Shown here piece after piece: positions 51,273 to 60,604 of a stretch of 64,000 nt of DNA. Source of the stretch: Fibrobacter succinogenes (GTDB lineage: Bacteria; Fibrobacterota; Fibrobacteria; Fibrobacterales; Fibrobacteraceae). Each line of letters begins with the position of its first letter. Position 1 is the stretch's first letter. The stretch covers positions 1-64,000 of the forward strand of contig CACWPM010000002.1 of assembly GCA_902762795.1 (NCBI GenBank), read 5' to 3'. Position numbers and translations under genes: made by a program. A model generated the notes under the pieces. That model ran no database searches. It was not told the DNA's origin and was given only the letters and a program-made list of their open reading frames with translations.

Positions 51273-52106
51273 ATGCTATTCCTTCTTTTAACTATTGGTC
51301 CGGCGTTTCTTTTTGCCTGTGGAAACATTCTTGAAAAATCGGGCGTGTCCGCTGTGGGCAAACGCACGGGTGGCACGTCTAGGCCTTGGGAATTTTTCAA
51401 GGGTGTTATAACGAATAAATTCTGGTGGCTGGGCATCGGTTGCTCTGGGCTTGCGACGCTTGGCTATTACATTGCCATGGCGCAATACGACCTTTCGCAA
51501 GTGCAGCCGATGATGGTCCTCAATCCGGTGCTTACTGCGCTGATGGGTTTTTGCATCTTGAAAGAGGTCTTGACCAAGCGCATCGTGGTGGCGATTTGTT
51601 TTGTCGTGGCCGGGTTGCTGTATTCGGTCGAAAATTTGGGAGAATCGACTGCAGTGCAGAATATTGCCTCCCTTTGGATGTATGCGGGCGGGCTCTGTTT
51701 TGCGACGCTGATTGCGCACTTCTGGGTGAAGGATCGCGAAATGGTCGATTCGCTGATCATGGGGGTCGGTTTTGGGCTCTCGGCGGCATTTTACAAGAGT
51801 CTTGCGATGGATTTTGATCTCGACCACATTGAATTTGCATCTGTTGCGAACCTGCTTTTGGATTTTAGGACACTTGGCTATGTGGCGACTTACGGCATTG
51901 CGTTCTTGTATTCGCAGGTGTCGTTCTCTCGTGGGCGTGCGCTGTTCATTATCCCGTTTAGTGCTGCGGTCGGTGCTGCGGTCCCGACGCTTGCAGGGGC
52001 GTTGGTTTTCTATGAAGCGTTCCCAATTGGCAAAGTGGTTTCCGTGTCGCTCGTGTTGATCGGAGCGTGCATGTTTATCATTCGCCGTCCGAGAAGAAAA
52101 AAATAA
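51273..52106 (+). CDS. EamA/DMT-family transporter
   Basis: 277 residues with about ten membrane helices in two EamA repeats, as in the drug/metabolite transporter superfamily. The first helix starts at the initiator (MLFLLLTIGPAFLFACGNILEKSG). MAQYDLSQVQPMMVLNPVLTALMGF marks the end of the first repeat, and SFSRGRALFIIPFSAAVG the corresponding part of the second. The substrate cannot be told. The ATG follows the right 7-nt array by one base, so the array forms its ribosome-binding region and no SD is seen. Insertion of the S23 unit may have changed its expression. Confidence 0.85.
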   Translation: MLFLLLTIGPAFLFACGNILEKSGVSAVGKRTGGTSRPWEFFKGVITNKFWWLGIGCSGLATLGYYIAMAQYDLSQVQPMMVLNPVLTALMGFCILKEVLTKRIVVAICFVVAGLLYSVENLGESTAVQNIASLWMYAGGLCFATLIAHFWVKDREMVDSLIMGVGFGLSAAFYKSLAMDFDLDHIEFASVANLLLDFRTLGYVATYGIAFLYSQVSFSRGRALFIIPFSAAVGAAVPTLAGALVFYEAFPIGKVVSVSLVLIGACMFIIRRPRRKK

Positions 52107-52123
52107 TATTAATTTATTTAAAT

Positions 52124-52147
52124 TTCTCCGAAAGGGGAACCTTTTTT
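52124..52147 (+). terminator. Likely intrinsic terminator
   Basis: TTCTCC pairs with GGGGAA around a GAAA tetraloop, followed by CC and six T. A short stem, so of moderate strength. Confidence 0.55.
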
Positions 52148-52222
52148 CACGTTTGATGTAGTGAATCGTTGTAAAAAGCGAGTATTTTCAGTATCTGAAA
52201 GATTGCCCTATATTGTAATTTC

Positions 52223-52230
52223 TATCTTAT
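52223..52230 (+). promoter_or_regulatory. TATCTTAT box close to the ugd start
   Basis: TATCTTAT ends 6 bases before the ATG, the same geometry as the TATCTTTG boxes of the helicase and azlC genes, and no SD is present. A possible third leaderless start. TATATT at 52210 is an alternative -10 box. Confidence 0.35.
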
Positions 52231-52236
52231 AGCATC

Positions 52237-53607
52237 ATGAGTTTTGGAACCAAAATTGTTTGCATTGGTGCAGGCTACGTCGGTGGCCCCACCATGACTG
52301 TTATCGCCGACAAGTGTCCGGATGTTAAGGTTACTGTTGTTGATATCAACCAGCCGCGCATCGATGCTTGGAATAGCGAAAATCTCCCGATCTTTGAACC
52401 TGGCTTGGATGATGTTGTTAAGCGCGCTCGTGGTCGCAATCTGTTCTTTAGCACGGACATTCCGGCGGCAATTAAGGACGCGGACATTATCTTTGTGTCG
52501 GTGAACACTCCGACGAAAACGTTTGGGCATGGTGCCGGCAAGGCTTCCGATCTCCAGTATTGGGAAAAGACCGCGCGCAATATCCTGGAAATTGCAGACG
52601 AAGGAAAGATTATCGTCGAAAAGTCGACGCTTCCGGTCCGTACGGCCGCAGCCATGGAACGCATCTTGAATTCGAATGACAAGGGGCTTCATTTTGAAGT
52701 GCTCTCGAATCCGGAGTTCCTTGCCGAAGGTACGGCCATTAATGACTTGTTTGAGCCCGATCGGGTGCTGATCGGCTCCCATCAGACGGAATCCGGGCTT
52801 GCGGCCTGCCAAAAGCTTGTGGATATTTATGCGCACTGGGTGCCGCGTGAACGTATCCTCACGACGAACCTCTGGAGTTCCGAGCTCACGAAGCTTACGG
52901 CAAACGCCTTTCTTGCCCAACGTATCAGTTCCATCAATTCCATTAGTGCGCTTTGTGAACGCACGGGTGCCGATGTCGATGAAGTCGCTTACGTGATGGG
53001 CAAGGACCGTCGCATAGGATCCAAGTTCTTGAAGGCGTCCATCGGGTTCGGAGGTAGCTGCTTCAAGAAGGATATTTTAAATCTTGTGTATCTGTGCGGC
53101 TATTACGGACTTCCTGAAGTTGCGGCTTATTGGGAAAGCGTCGTGAAGATAAACGAGTGGCAGACCCACCGCGTGGTGGACCGTATGCTCGAAACGATGT
53201 TCAATACGATTGCCGGCAAGAAAATAGCCGTGTTCGGTTTTGCGTTCAAGGCGAATACGGGGGATACTCGCGAAAGCCCGGCCAATCTCGTCGTGCGTGA
53301 TCTGCTTGCGGAACATGCAGAACCTGTCGTGACCGATCCGAAAGCTATTCCCGATGCAAAGCGAGATCTCAAGGACGTGATTGAAAAAGTGCAGTTCGAG
53401 GAAGATCCGTACAAGGCTATCGAAGGTGCCCATGCAGTTGTGGTTTGCACGGAGTGGAAGTGCTTTGCCGAACTGGACTGGAACCGCATTTACAAGGGCA
53501 TGGCTAAGCCCGCGTTTGTATTCGATGGTCGCAATATATTGGATGCCGATGCTCTTCGCAAGATTGGCTTTGAGGTGACAAGTATCGGTAAAGGTAAAGC
53601 GGAGTAA
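52237..53607 (+). CDS. ugd: UDP-glucose 6-dehydrogenase
   Basis: 456 residues. Oxidises UDP-glucose to UDP-glucuronate with two NAD+, supplying acidic sugar for surface polysaccharide. The NAD-binding motif is [10 protein letters not shown]. Further motifs are [27 protein letters not shown], and the catalytic Cys in [11 protein letters not shown] near residue 275; the C-terminal domain has [15 protein letters not shown]. The [17 protein letters not shown] insert places it with the longer eukaryote-like form. It begins the polysaccharide locus and lies 6 bases before the next gene. Confidence 0.95.
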   Translation: MSFGTKIVCIGAGYVGGPTMTVIADKCPDVKVTVVDINQPRIDAWNSENLPIFEPGLDDVVKRARGRNLFFSTDIPAAIKDADIIFVSVNTPTKTFGHGAGKASDLQYWEKTARNILEIADEGKIIVEKSTLPVRTAAAMERILNSNDKGLHFEVLSNPEFLAEGTAINDLFEPDRVLIGSHQTESGLAACQKLVDIYAHWVPRERILTTNLWSSELTKLTANAFLAQRISSINSISALCERTGADVDEVAYVMGKDRRIGSKFLKASIGFGGSCFKKDILNLVYLCGYYGLPEVAAYWESVVKINEWQTHRVVDRMLETMFNTIAGKKIAVFGFAFKANTGDTRESPANLVVRDLLAEHAEPVVTDPKAIPDAKRDLKDVIEKVQFEEDPYKAIEGAHAVVVCTEWKCFAELDWNRIYKGMAKPAFVFDGRNILDADALRKIGFEVTSIGKGKAE

Positions 53608-53613
53608 TTTGTT

Positions 53614-54717
53614 TTGAAAATCGCTGTTGTTGGTACGCGTGGAATTCCTGATATCATGGGTGGTATTGAAACCCATTGTCAGCAGCTGTATCCGCGTATT
53701 GTGAAGCGTGGGGCTTCGGTAGTCCTTTTTGCAAGAAAGGCGTATACCTCTCGGAAGACTCCCTATGAATATAAGGGAGTGCAGGTTGTCCCTGTCTATG
53801 CACCAAAAATTTCGGGACTGGAAACGGTCGTCCATACTTTTAGGTGTTTTTTTAAGGTGCTTGCCCTGAAACCCGATATTGTGCATTTACATGCTATTGG
53901 TCCGTCGTTCATTGCGCCCTTGTTTAGAATTTTCGGGTTAAAGGTTGTCTACACTCATCATGGACAGGATTATAATCGAGCCAAGTGGGGCTGGTTTGCA
54001 AAGGCTGTTTTACGTCTGAGTGAATTTGTGGGTACTAAGTTTTCTAACCGCGTTATTGTTATTTCGGACTTGCTGGATCGTTGGCTGAAAGACCGCTATC
54101 ATTGCGATAAAACCGTCCGCATCAATAACGGTGTGACGTTGTTGCCGGCTGTATCCGAAGACAAACGGGAAGCGTGGCTTCAGAAGTACGGGCTTGCCGG
54201 TAAGCACTATATTTTTGCTTTAGGGCGTTTTGTCAAGGAAAAAGGGTTTCACGATTTAATTGCCGCCTACAAGAAAACCGGACTTACTGGAGTGCCTCTT
54301 GTTATTGCCGGGACGGCGGATTACGAATCCGAATATGTGAACAAATTGAAGGCCGATGCTGCTGATGTCGGTGCTATTTTGCCGGGTTTTATTCATGGCG
54401 AGGAATTGCAGGCTTTGTTTGAAAGTGCGTCTTTATTTGTGATTCCGAGCTACCATGAAGGACTCCCCATCGTATTACTCGAAGCGCTGGGTTACAACAG
54501 GAACGTCGTGGCAAGCGATATCCCGGCGAACATGGAAGTACCCCTTCCTGAAGAATGTTTTTATGAACTGGGCGATGTCGATGAACTTGCAAAGAAAATG
54601 CGACAGTTTATGGAAAATCCCGTGCAGCGCGATTTTAAGCAGATTGTCGAGGACCATTATAATTGGGAGTTCATTGCGGACAAGACGATGGATTTGTATA
54701 AAAGTTTGCTGAAATAG
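53614..54717 (+). CDS. GT4 glycosyltransferase (DUF1972-like N-terminus)
   Basis: 367 residues, GT-B fold. N-terminal VVGTRGIPDIMGGIETH is typical of the DUF1972/rhamnosyl-type GT4 group, followed by DIVHLHAIGPSF and VYTHHGQDY. The C-terminal nucleotide-sugar half has FALGRFVKEKGFHDLI and IPSYHEGLPIVLLEALGYNRNVVAS, with the two Glu of the retaining EX7E motif. The start is a TTG at 53614 with GGAG about 9 bases upstream. Likely adds a sugar to a lipid-linked repeat unit in the cytoplasm; donor and acceptor unknown. Confidence 0.92.
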   Translation: MKIAVVGTRGIPDIMGGIETHCQQLYPRIVKRGASVVLFARKAYTSRKTPYEYKGVQVVPVYAPKISGLETVVHTFRCFFKVLALKPDIVHLHAIGPSFIAPLFRIFGLKVVYTHHGQDYNRAKWGWFAKAVLRLSEFVGTKFSNRVIVISDLLDRWLKDRYHCDKTVRINNGVTLLPAVSEDKREAWLQKYGLAGKHYIFALGRFVKEKGFHDLIAAYKKTGLTGVPLVIAGTADYESEYVNKLKADAADVGAILPGFIHGEELQALFESASLFVIPSYHEGLPIVLLEALGYNRNVVASDIPANMEVPLPEECFYELGDVDELAKKMRQFMENPVQRDFKQIVEDHYNWEFIADKTMDLYKSLLK

Positions 54718-54742
54718 GGCTGTGGTGAGTGCTGAGGAGTTT

Positions 54743-55837
54743 ATGGGCTGCGCGAATTGTAATTGTGGATCCAGTAAAATTCAGATGCCGACAGACGTGT
54801 CGGTGATTACGACATACCGTTGCCAGATGCGCTGCAAAATGTGCAACATCTGGAAAAATCCTACCAAGAAAAGCGAAGAAATCCAGGCAAAAGACCTAGA
54901 AATTTTGCCTCCACTCAAGTTTGCCAATGTGACCGGTGGCGAACCTTTTATCCGTCAGGATTTGGAAGATATTGTTGAAGTCCTTTATACGAAGGCTCCT
55001 CGTATCGTAATCAGCACGAGCGGTTGGTGGGTGGATCGCGTCATCAAACTTGCTGAGCGGTTCCCGAATATCGGCATCCGCGTGAGTATCGAAGGTCTTG
55101 AGAAAACCAATAATTTTTTACGTGGTCGTGACGATGGTTTTGAACGCGGAATGCGTACGCTCAAGACTTTGCACGAAATGGGCGTTAAGGATATTGGTTT
55201 TGGACAGACGCTTAGCAACTGGAACAGCAACGACTTGATTCCTCTTTACGAACTTGCGCTTTCGATGAATTTCGAATTTGCAACAGCGGCGTTCCATAAT
55301 AGTTATTACTTCCATAAGGAAGATAACCAAATCAGCAACAAGGAAGAACTCTGCGAGAATATAGGAAAACTCGTGAATCGGTTGCTCAAGGAAAATCACC
55401 CCAAGTCTTGGTTCCGAGCGTTCTTTAACTTGGGCCTCATCAAGTACATTCAGGGTGGCAAGCGTATGTTGCCATGTGAAGCGGGGTCGGTGAATTTCTT
55501 TACGGACCCGTGGGGAGAAGTTTATCCGTGCAACGGCCTGGAGCCGCGCTATTGGCAAGAAAGCATGGGCAATATCCACACCGCGAAAAACTTTGAAGAA
55601 ATCTGGTTTAGCGAACAGGCTCAAAAAGTACGCGAAAAGGTGCGCACTTGTCCGAAAAATTGCTGGATGGTTGGAACCGCCGCCCCCGTGATGAAAAAAT
55701 ACATTGCTCACGTGGCTCCTTGGGTGCTCTCTGCAAAACTTAAGAGTTTATTCGGAAAAGAAGTCGATTGCACCAAGTTCCCGACATTTAATGTGGGGCA
55801 AGACCCACGTCAAGGTGACTTGAGAAGTGAAGGGTAA
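54743..55837 (+). CDS. Radical SAM protein with SPASM-like C-terminus
   Basis: 364 residues. CQMRCKMC at about residues 27-34 binds the [4Fe-4S]-SAM cluster, followed by TGGEPF. The C-terminal region has further Cys in LPCEAG, YPCNGLE and CPKNCW, consistent with an auxiliary cluster. The N-terminus MGCANCNCG holds three more Cys. I chose the ATG at 54743 because GAGGAG lies three bases before it; a GTG at 54722 would place that SD inside the gene. It sits among glycosyltransferases, so it may modify a sugar or lipid of the surface polymer. Substrate unknown. Confidence 0.85.
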   Translation: MGCANCNCGSSKIQMPTDVSVITTYRCQMRCKMCNIWKNPTKKSEEIQAKDLEILPPLKFANVTGGEPFIRQDLEDIVEVLYTKAPRIVISTSGWWVDRVIKLAERFPNIGIRVSIEGLEKTNNFLRGRDDGFERGMRTLKTLHEMGVKDIGFGQTLSNWNSNDLIPLYELALSMNFEFATAAFHNSYYFHKEDNQISNKEELCENIGKLVNRLLKENHPKSWFRAFFNLGLIKYIQGGKRMLPCEAGSVNFFTDPWGEVYPCNGLEPRYWQESMGNIHTAKNFEEIWFSEQAQKVREKVRTCPKNCWMVGTAAPVMKKYIAHVAPWVLSAKLKSLFGKEVDCTKFPTFNVGQDPRQGDLRSEG

Positions 55838-55845
55838 AAGGCACG

Positions 55846-57084
55846 ATGCGAATAGCTCTTGTCAACTATCGTTATTTTATTTCTGGCGGACCTGAACGCT
55901 ACATGTTCAATATCAAAGAGGTCCTGGAACGAAATGGACACGAAGTTATCCCATTTAGCATAAAAAGCTCAAAGAATGTGATGTCGCCGTATGAAGAGGA
56001 TTTCTTGGATACGGTAGATGACCAGACGTATTTCGCTCAAAGTAAAAAAACTTTGCGCGTTGTCCTGAAATCTTTTACGAGAATGTTCTATTCTTTCGAA
56101 GCGAAAAAAGTCTTCGGTGAATTTTTAGACAAGTACAAACCGGATATCGTCTATATCATCCATTATCACAATAAAATTTCTCCAAGCATTGTTGATGCTG
56201 CGAAAAATAGGAAAATTCCGGTTGTCCATAGAATTTCGGATTTTCAGTACATGTGCCCCAATGCGTTATTCTACAACGAAAAAAAAGGAATATGTGAAGA
56301 TTGTCTGAATGGCCGTTCGTTGTCTTGTGTCAAGAATAAATGCGTCATGAATTCACGTGTGTATTCGGCTATCAAGCTTGCTGCAAAAAAGTTGCACGAT
56401 TTTTTGCATGTGACGAAAAAAATTGACGAGTTTATTGTTCCATCCCTGTTTACATTGACGAAATTAAACTTGTACGGAATTCCGATGGAAAGACTCCACC
56501 ATATTCCGACATTTTTCAATCTAAAACAGGGTGCCCTCGAAGTTACCTATGAACCTTATTTCTTGTTTGTGGGACGCCTTGAAAAACAGAAAGGTTTAAT
56601 GACCTTGCTGAAAGCTTTTGTCAAGACGGCTCTTCCGTGCAAAATTATCGGGTTCAGTAACGACGGCTACGAAGATGAATTAAAGAAATTCCTTGACGGG
56701 AAAATGCATAGGATTGAATTTTTAGGTCGAAAAAGTTTTGAAGAAATAGAACCTTATTTGAAGACTTGCCTATGCACGATCGTTCCTTCGGAATGGTATG
56801 ACAATTTCCCGAATGTTATATTGGAAAGCTTTGCATACAAGAAAGCCGTTATTGCAACGAATATTGGATCCTTGCCGGAATTGGTCATCGATGGTGAAAC
56901 AGGTAGTTTGTTCGAGTATGCCGATGTTGACGATTTATCTGCAAAAATTGAATTCATGTTCAATAATGTAGACGAGGCAAGGCGCATGGGCGAAAATGCC
57001 TATGAAAAAATATGCAATGAGTATTCTCCAGAAAAACATTATGGACAATTGATGGGTGTTTTTAAAAGACTTGTTGAAAATTAA
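55846..57084 (+). CDS. GT4 glycosyltransferase with Cys-rich insert
   Basis: 412 residues, GT-B fold. N-terminal NYRYFISGGPERYMF, the acceptor-side motif VVHRISDFQYMCPN, and a Cys cluster (CPNALFY, ICEDCLNG, SCVKNKCV) near 145-170 that could bind a metal; this cluster is common in one GT4 subgroup. C-terminal half FVGRLEKQKGLMTLLKAF and VILESFAYKKAVIATNIG with the EX7E pair. Starts 8 bases after the radical SAM gene. From here on the locus becomes more A+T-rich than ugd and its neighbours, a usual sign of exchanged polysaccharide genes. Confidence 0.9.
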   Translation: MRIALVNYRYFISGGPERYMFNIKEVLERNGHEVIPFSIKSSKNVMSPYEEDFLDTVDDQTYFAQSKKTLRVVLKSFTRMFYSFEAKKVFGEFLDKYKPDIVYIIHYHNKISPSIVDAAKNRKIPVVHRISDFQYMCPNALFYNEKKGICEDCLNGRSLSCVKNKCVMNSRVYSAIKLAAKKLHDFLHVTKKIDEFIVPSLFTLTKLNLYGIPMERLHHIPTFFNLKQGALEVTYEPYFLFVGRLEKQKGLMTLLKAFVKTALPCKIIGFSNDGYEDELKKFLDGKMHRIEFLGRKSFEEIEPYLKTCLCTIVPSEWYDNFPNVILESFAYKKAVIATNIGSLPELVIDGETGSLFEYADVDDLSAKIEFMFNNVDEARRMGENAYEKICNEYSPEKHYGQLMGVFKRLVEN

Positions 57085-57101
57085 AATTTGGAGAAAAAAT
57101 T

Positions 57102-58115
57102 TTGTCTCAGCAAGCATTGATTTCGGTAATCATCCCGGTATATAAAGTAGAAAAATATCTAGACAAGTGTGTCGGAAGCGTTGTCGCCCAGACGTATAAA
57201 AATTTGGAAATTATTTTGGTCGATGACGGCTCTCCGGACAAGTGCCCTGAAATGTGCGATGCGTGGGCTAAAAAAGATGCTCGAATAAAAGTTGTGCATA
57301 AACAGAACGGTGGACTAGGCGATGCGAGAAATGCCGGGCTGAATATCGCTTCGGGGGAATTTATTGGCTTTGTTGATAGTGACGATTGGTGTGAACTGTC
57401 TATGTACGAAAAAATGATGGAGTCCTATCAAAAATACTGCAAGTCCATTGTCGTGTGCGATGTTTGGATTGATTGGGAAAATGGCTGGCCATCCGAAAAA
57501 AAATGTTTGGGCTTGAAATCGCCTTTTTGGAACTCGGTCGAGACCGCGGAAGCTTTTTATTGCGGTGAGCTTCCTTCGTGGATGTGCAATAAATTATTCG
57601 TACGTTCGTTGTGGAATGGTGTCCGGTTCAATGCGCAGTTGTATGAGGATATCCCTATCATGCGTGCCTTTATGAATACCATAAACGGAATTTCTTTTAC
57701 GCATACATTGGAATATCATTATATTCAACAGCAAAAAAGTATTGTCAACAGCTCCATAAAGGAGTCTCACTTGACGTTGCTTTATGAGATGATGGATAAT
57801 TATGAAGCTGCAAAATCGGTTTCTGAAAAAGCGGCTGTGAGCGCGCGGCAGGAACTCGTTTCTGTTGCTTATTTTTTGCTTTATAAGCTGGTTGAACAAG
57901 ATGCGTTGCCTGAAAAGCAGGATGAAATTATAGAGGTGATTCGACAAAATTGGAATGGTCAGAAAAATTTTAAAATGTCGAATGTGTTTGAAAGTTTTGT
58001 TTTGAAAAAAATTGCGACAGGCAAGCGCTTTAGGTATTTAATCAGAATTCACAAGTTATTCAAGAAATTATATTTTAAATTGAAAATAAAAGAGTTTATT
58101 GGGGCAAAACGCTAG
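57102..58115 (+). CDS. GT2 glycosyltransferase
   Basis: 337 residues, GT-A fold at the N-terminus: SVIIPVYKVEKYLDKCV, ILVDDGSPD with the nucleotide-binding Asp, NGGLGDARNAGLN and FVDSDDW carrying the DxD metal site. The C-terminal 150 residues are helical and variable, with no membrane helices. The start is a TTG at 57102 with TTGGAG upstream. Probably transfers a single sugar to the growing repeat unit. Its end lies 4 bases before the polymerase ATG. Confidence 0.92.
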   Translation: MSQQALISVIIPVYKVEKYLDKCVGSVVAQTYKNLEIILVDDGSPDKCPEMCDAWAKKDARIKVVHKQNGGLGDARNAGLNIASGEFIGFVDSDDWCELSMYEKMMESYQKYCKSIVVCDVWIDWENGWPSEKKCLGLKSPFWNSVETAEAFYCGELPSWMCNKLFVRSLWNGVRFNAQLYEDIPIMRAFMNTINGISFTHTLEYHYIQQQKSIVNSSIKESHLTLLYEMMDNYEAAKSVSEKAAVSARQELVSVAYFLLYKLVEQDALPEKQDEIIEVIRQNWNGQKNFKMSNVFESFVLKKIATGKRFRYLIRIHKLFKKLYFKLKIKEFIGAKR

Positions 58116-58119
58116 GATT

Positions 58120-59412
58120 ATGTCTATTGCTTACGTGTTCATTGCAATATTTGTTTTCGGGATGCTTATTGATTTCCGAAAGACTATTGCGATTCTAGCG
58201 CCGTTTCATCTTATTCTTGCTTTGATTCCTTTTGAAAAATTACCTGTGAGTGATTTTGAAGTCGTCTCGGTTATCGCTCTTTGTTTTTATTTAGTTAAAA
58301 GACCTTTTTCCCAATGGACAAGCTTGATCAGGAATCCATTTAATGTTGGTATCTGTTTAACCTTGATTTCTATTGTTGGTACAAATTATTTTATAGAACC
58401 TCACTGGCCGACATCGATACTCCGTTTCATATCGGCTTTTATATATCCGATGATTTTATGGAATTGCATTGATGAAAAATCGATGCTTCAGTTTGTCGTA
58501 AAGACAACGACTGCTTTTGCTTTGGTCATGTCTCTTTATATTTTAATTGAAGTTATTTTAGGAACGAACCCGTTTATTCAAATGGCATTGACCAATAAGT
58601 GGGTGAACGAAGATTTGGTAATCGATTATGAAGAAATTCGTTTTGGATTCAAACGTTGTCAAGGTTTTTTAGCAACTCCTGCCGCTTCAGGGCTTTTTCT
58701 TGGATTATTTGGTGTTGTGCTTTATTGTGTTGCGCCTGTTTTAGAAGAGAAGAAAAGGTATATGGCAATTCTTGTTGGCTTGTTCCTTGCTTGTACAATT
58801 TTGTCTGGAACGCGCTCTGTTATTGCTGCTTCTGTGGTTGCTGCTTTGATCATTGTGCGTAAAGAGTTTTTTAATGCTAAATTGTTCCTTTTTAAATTGG
58901 TGCTTGTGATGGTGATTATAGCCGTCGGAGGATCGTTCTTTCTTCAAATTATCGATTCTTTTATTAATTCCGAAAACGTGCAAGGCAGTAGTGGTGAAAT
59001 GAGAATGAACCAGTTGATGGTTACCCTGATATATTGGGCTAGATCGCCAATATGGGGGAACGGGAATGGCTTTGTGTGGACTTTCGTGAAAGAAGTGGAT
59101 GTCGATATTGCGGGGGCGGAGAGTATCTGGTTTCAGGTCCTGCTGGATCAGGGATTGGTGGGGGCCATTGCATATTTGGGAGTAAATCTCAATGCGGCAA
59201 TAGCGGTGCTCAAAAAAAACAAAATATGGGTGTTTGTCCCGCTTGGATTCTTGGTCGGCAAAACATTGTCTTCCGTTTTGGGAATAGAACTTTCCCTTTT
59301 ATTTGTATTGACAATTATCTTGTTGAAGTATGACGAATTGTATGTAAAGGAAAAGGATACTCAAGATAAAGAAACGCTGGTGAAGAATGCAGATGATGAG
59401 GATGATGCGTAA
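58120..59412 (+). CDS. O-antigen polymerase/ligase-like membrane protein (Wzy type)
   Basis: 430 residues with about ten or eleven hydrophobic helices and a long periplasmic loop late in the protein (around SSGEMRMNQLMVTLIYWARS), the layout of the O-antigen ligase/polymerase family. The conserved late motif appears as RSPIWGNGNGFVWTF. Predicted to polymerise or ligate repeat units outside the inner membrane. I chose the ATG at 58120; a TTG at 58099 lies inside the previous gene. Its TAA shares a base with the ATG of the next gene. Confidence 0.86.
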   Translation: MSIAYVFIAIFVFGMLIDFRKTIAILAPFHLILALIPFEKLPVSDFEVVSVIALCFYLVKRPFSQWTSLIRNPFNVGICLTLISIVGTNYFIEPHWPTSILRFISAFIYPMILWNCIDEKSMLQFVVKTTTAFALVMSLYILIEVILGTNPFIQMALTNKWVNEDLVIDYEEIRFGFKRCQGFLATPAASGLFLGLFGVVLYCVAPVLEEKKRYMAILVGLFLACTILSGTRSVIAASVVAALIIVRKEFFNAKLFLFKLVLVMVIIAVGGSFFLQIIDSFINSENVQGSSGEMRMNQLMVTLIYWARSPIWGNGNGFVWTFVKEVDVDIAGAESIWFQVLLDQGLVGAIAYLGVNLNAAIAVLKKNKIWVFVPLGFLVGKTLSSVLGIELSLLFVLTIILLKYDELYVKEKDTQDKETLVKNADDEDDA

Positions 59413-60599
59413 TGGACAATGTCTCGGTCGTTTCTCATGAAGTCTGTTCGGGCTGCGGCGCTTGTGCCAGTGCATGCCCCAAGAACTGCATCTCGATGGT
59501 CTATGATCAAGAGGGATTTGCGTTTCCGTCGGTTGATTTGCAGACATGCGTGGAATGCGGCTTGTGCTTGAAAAAATGCCCACAGAAAAAAGCGGACCGT
59601 GCCGGGAACGACCCTCTTGCTTCGTTTGTATTGCAAGATAAAGATGAAGAGTGCTTGCAAAGGAGTACTTCGGGAGGGGCGTTTGTTTGTATCGCTCGCC
59701 ATGTTTTAAAGTTAGGCGGCGTTGTTTTCGGTGCCTCGTACGATGATTCGTTGCATGTTACTCATATCGCAATTACGGAATTGTTGGATTTGCCCAAGTT
59801 GCAGGGCTCCAAGTATGTGTCTAGCGATTTGAAGGACGCCTATAGAAGGGTGAAGGATTTCTTGAAAGAGGGACGCTATGTGCTTTTTTCGGGAACGCCT
59901 TGCCAGGTGGCTGGACTCAAATCTTTTTTGGGTGAAGATTCGGATTTGCTTTTGACAATGGATCTTGTGTGTCATGGAACGCCTAGCCAAAAATTGTTCC
60001 AAAAATACATCCGATGGTTGGGTGAAAAGAAGAATGCTCCAATAAAACAATTCGTGTTCCGCTCAAAAAAGTTTTTTGGCTGGTCTCTTGGCGGAGAATG
60101 TTCCGATGGGAAAAAGACCTATCCAGTCAGAGCTCTTTGCGACCCTTATTATGCCGCTTTCTTGCGTGGAGAAACGTTTCGCAAATCTTGTTATTCGTGC
60201 AAGTTTGCGAACATGAACCGCTACGGAGATTTTACGGTGGGGGATTTTTGGGGCTTTCACGAGATGACTGAAACGATGGCGTTGGATCCGAAAAAAGGAC
60301 TTTCCATGCTTTTGGTCAATTCGCCTAAAGGATTGTCTTTGCTTAAAGCGATAGAAAAAGAAGCGAATGTTGTTTCTATGGATTTGAATACGGTAAGCTC
60401 TGGAAACTGGAACTTGTATCATCCGTCCGTTTTCAAGGCAATCCGTGACGTGATTTATGCGAATATAGATTTGCCTTTTGATGAATTGCAAAAAAAATAC
60501 TTGTGTCATGAAGAGCCTTTTATGTATTATGTGCGTCGGTTACGTCGTAAATTGCTGCCTCAAAAGCTAAGGGATGCTTTAAATAAACTAAGACGGTAG
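59412..60599 (+). CDS. FrhB-like iron-sulfur protein of a polysaccharide locus
   Basis: 395 residues. Two ferredoxin-type clusters at the N-terminus (CSGCGACASACP at about 11-22 and CVECGLCLKKCP at about 42-53), then an F420-hydrogenase/dehydrogenase beta-subunit-like domain (QRSTSGGAF, LFSGTPCQVAGLKSFL, DLVCHGTPS, SCYSCKFANMNRYGDFTVGDFWG). Proteins of this kind often sit next to pyruvyl transferases in polysaccharide loci and may carry out a redox step on the polymer; the actual reaction is unknown. It overlaps the stop of the polymerase gene by one base. Confidence 0.87.
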   Translation: MDNVSVVSHEVCSGCGACASACPKNCISMVYDQEGFAFPSVDLQTCVECGLCLKKCPQKKADRAGNDPLASFVLQDKDEECLQRSTSGGAFVCIARHVLKLGGVVFGASYDDSLHVTHIAITELLDLPKLQGSKYVSSDLKDAYRRVKDFLKEGRYVLFSGTPCQVAGLKSFLGEDSDLLLTMDLVCHGTPSQKLFQKYIRWLGEKKNAPIKQFVFRSKKFFGWSLGGECSDGKKTYPVRALCDPYYAAFLRGETFRKSCYSCKFANMNRYGDFTVGDFWGFHEMTETMALDPKKGLSMLLVNSPKGLSLLKAIEKEANVVSMDLNTVSSGNWNLYHPSVFKAIRDVIYANIDLPFDELQKKYLCHEEPFMYYVRRLRRKLLPQKLRDALNKLRR

Positions 60600-60604
60600 T
60601 GGGT

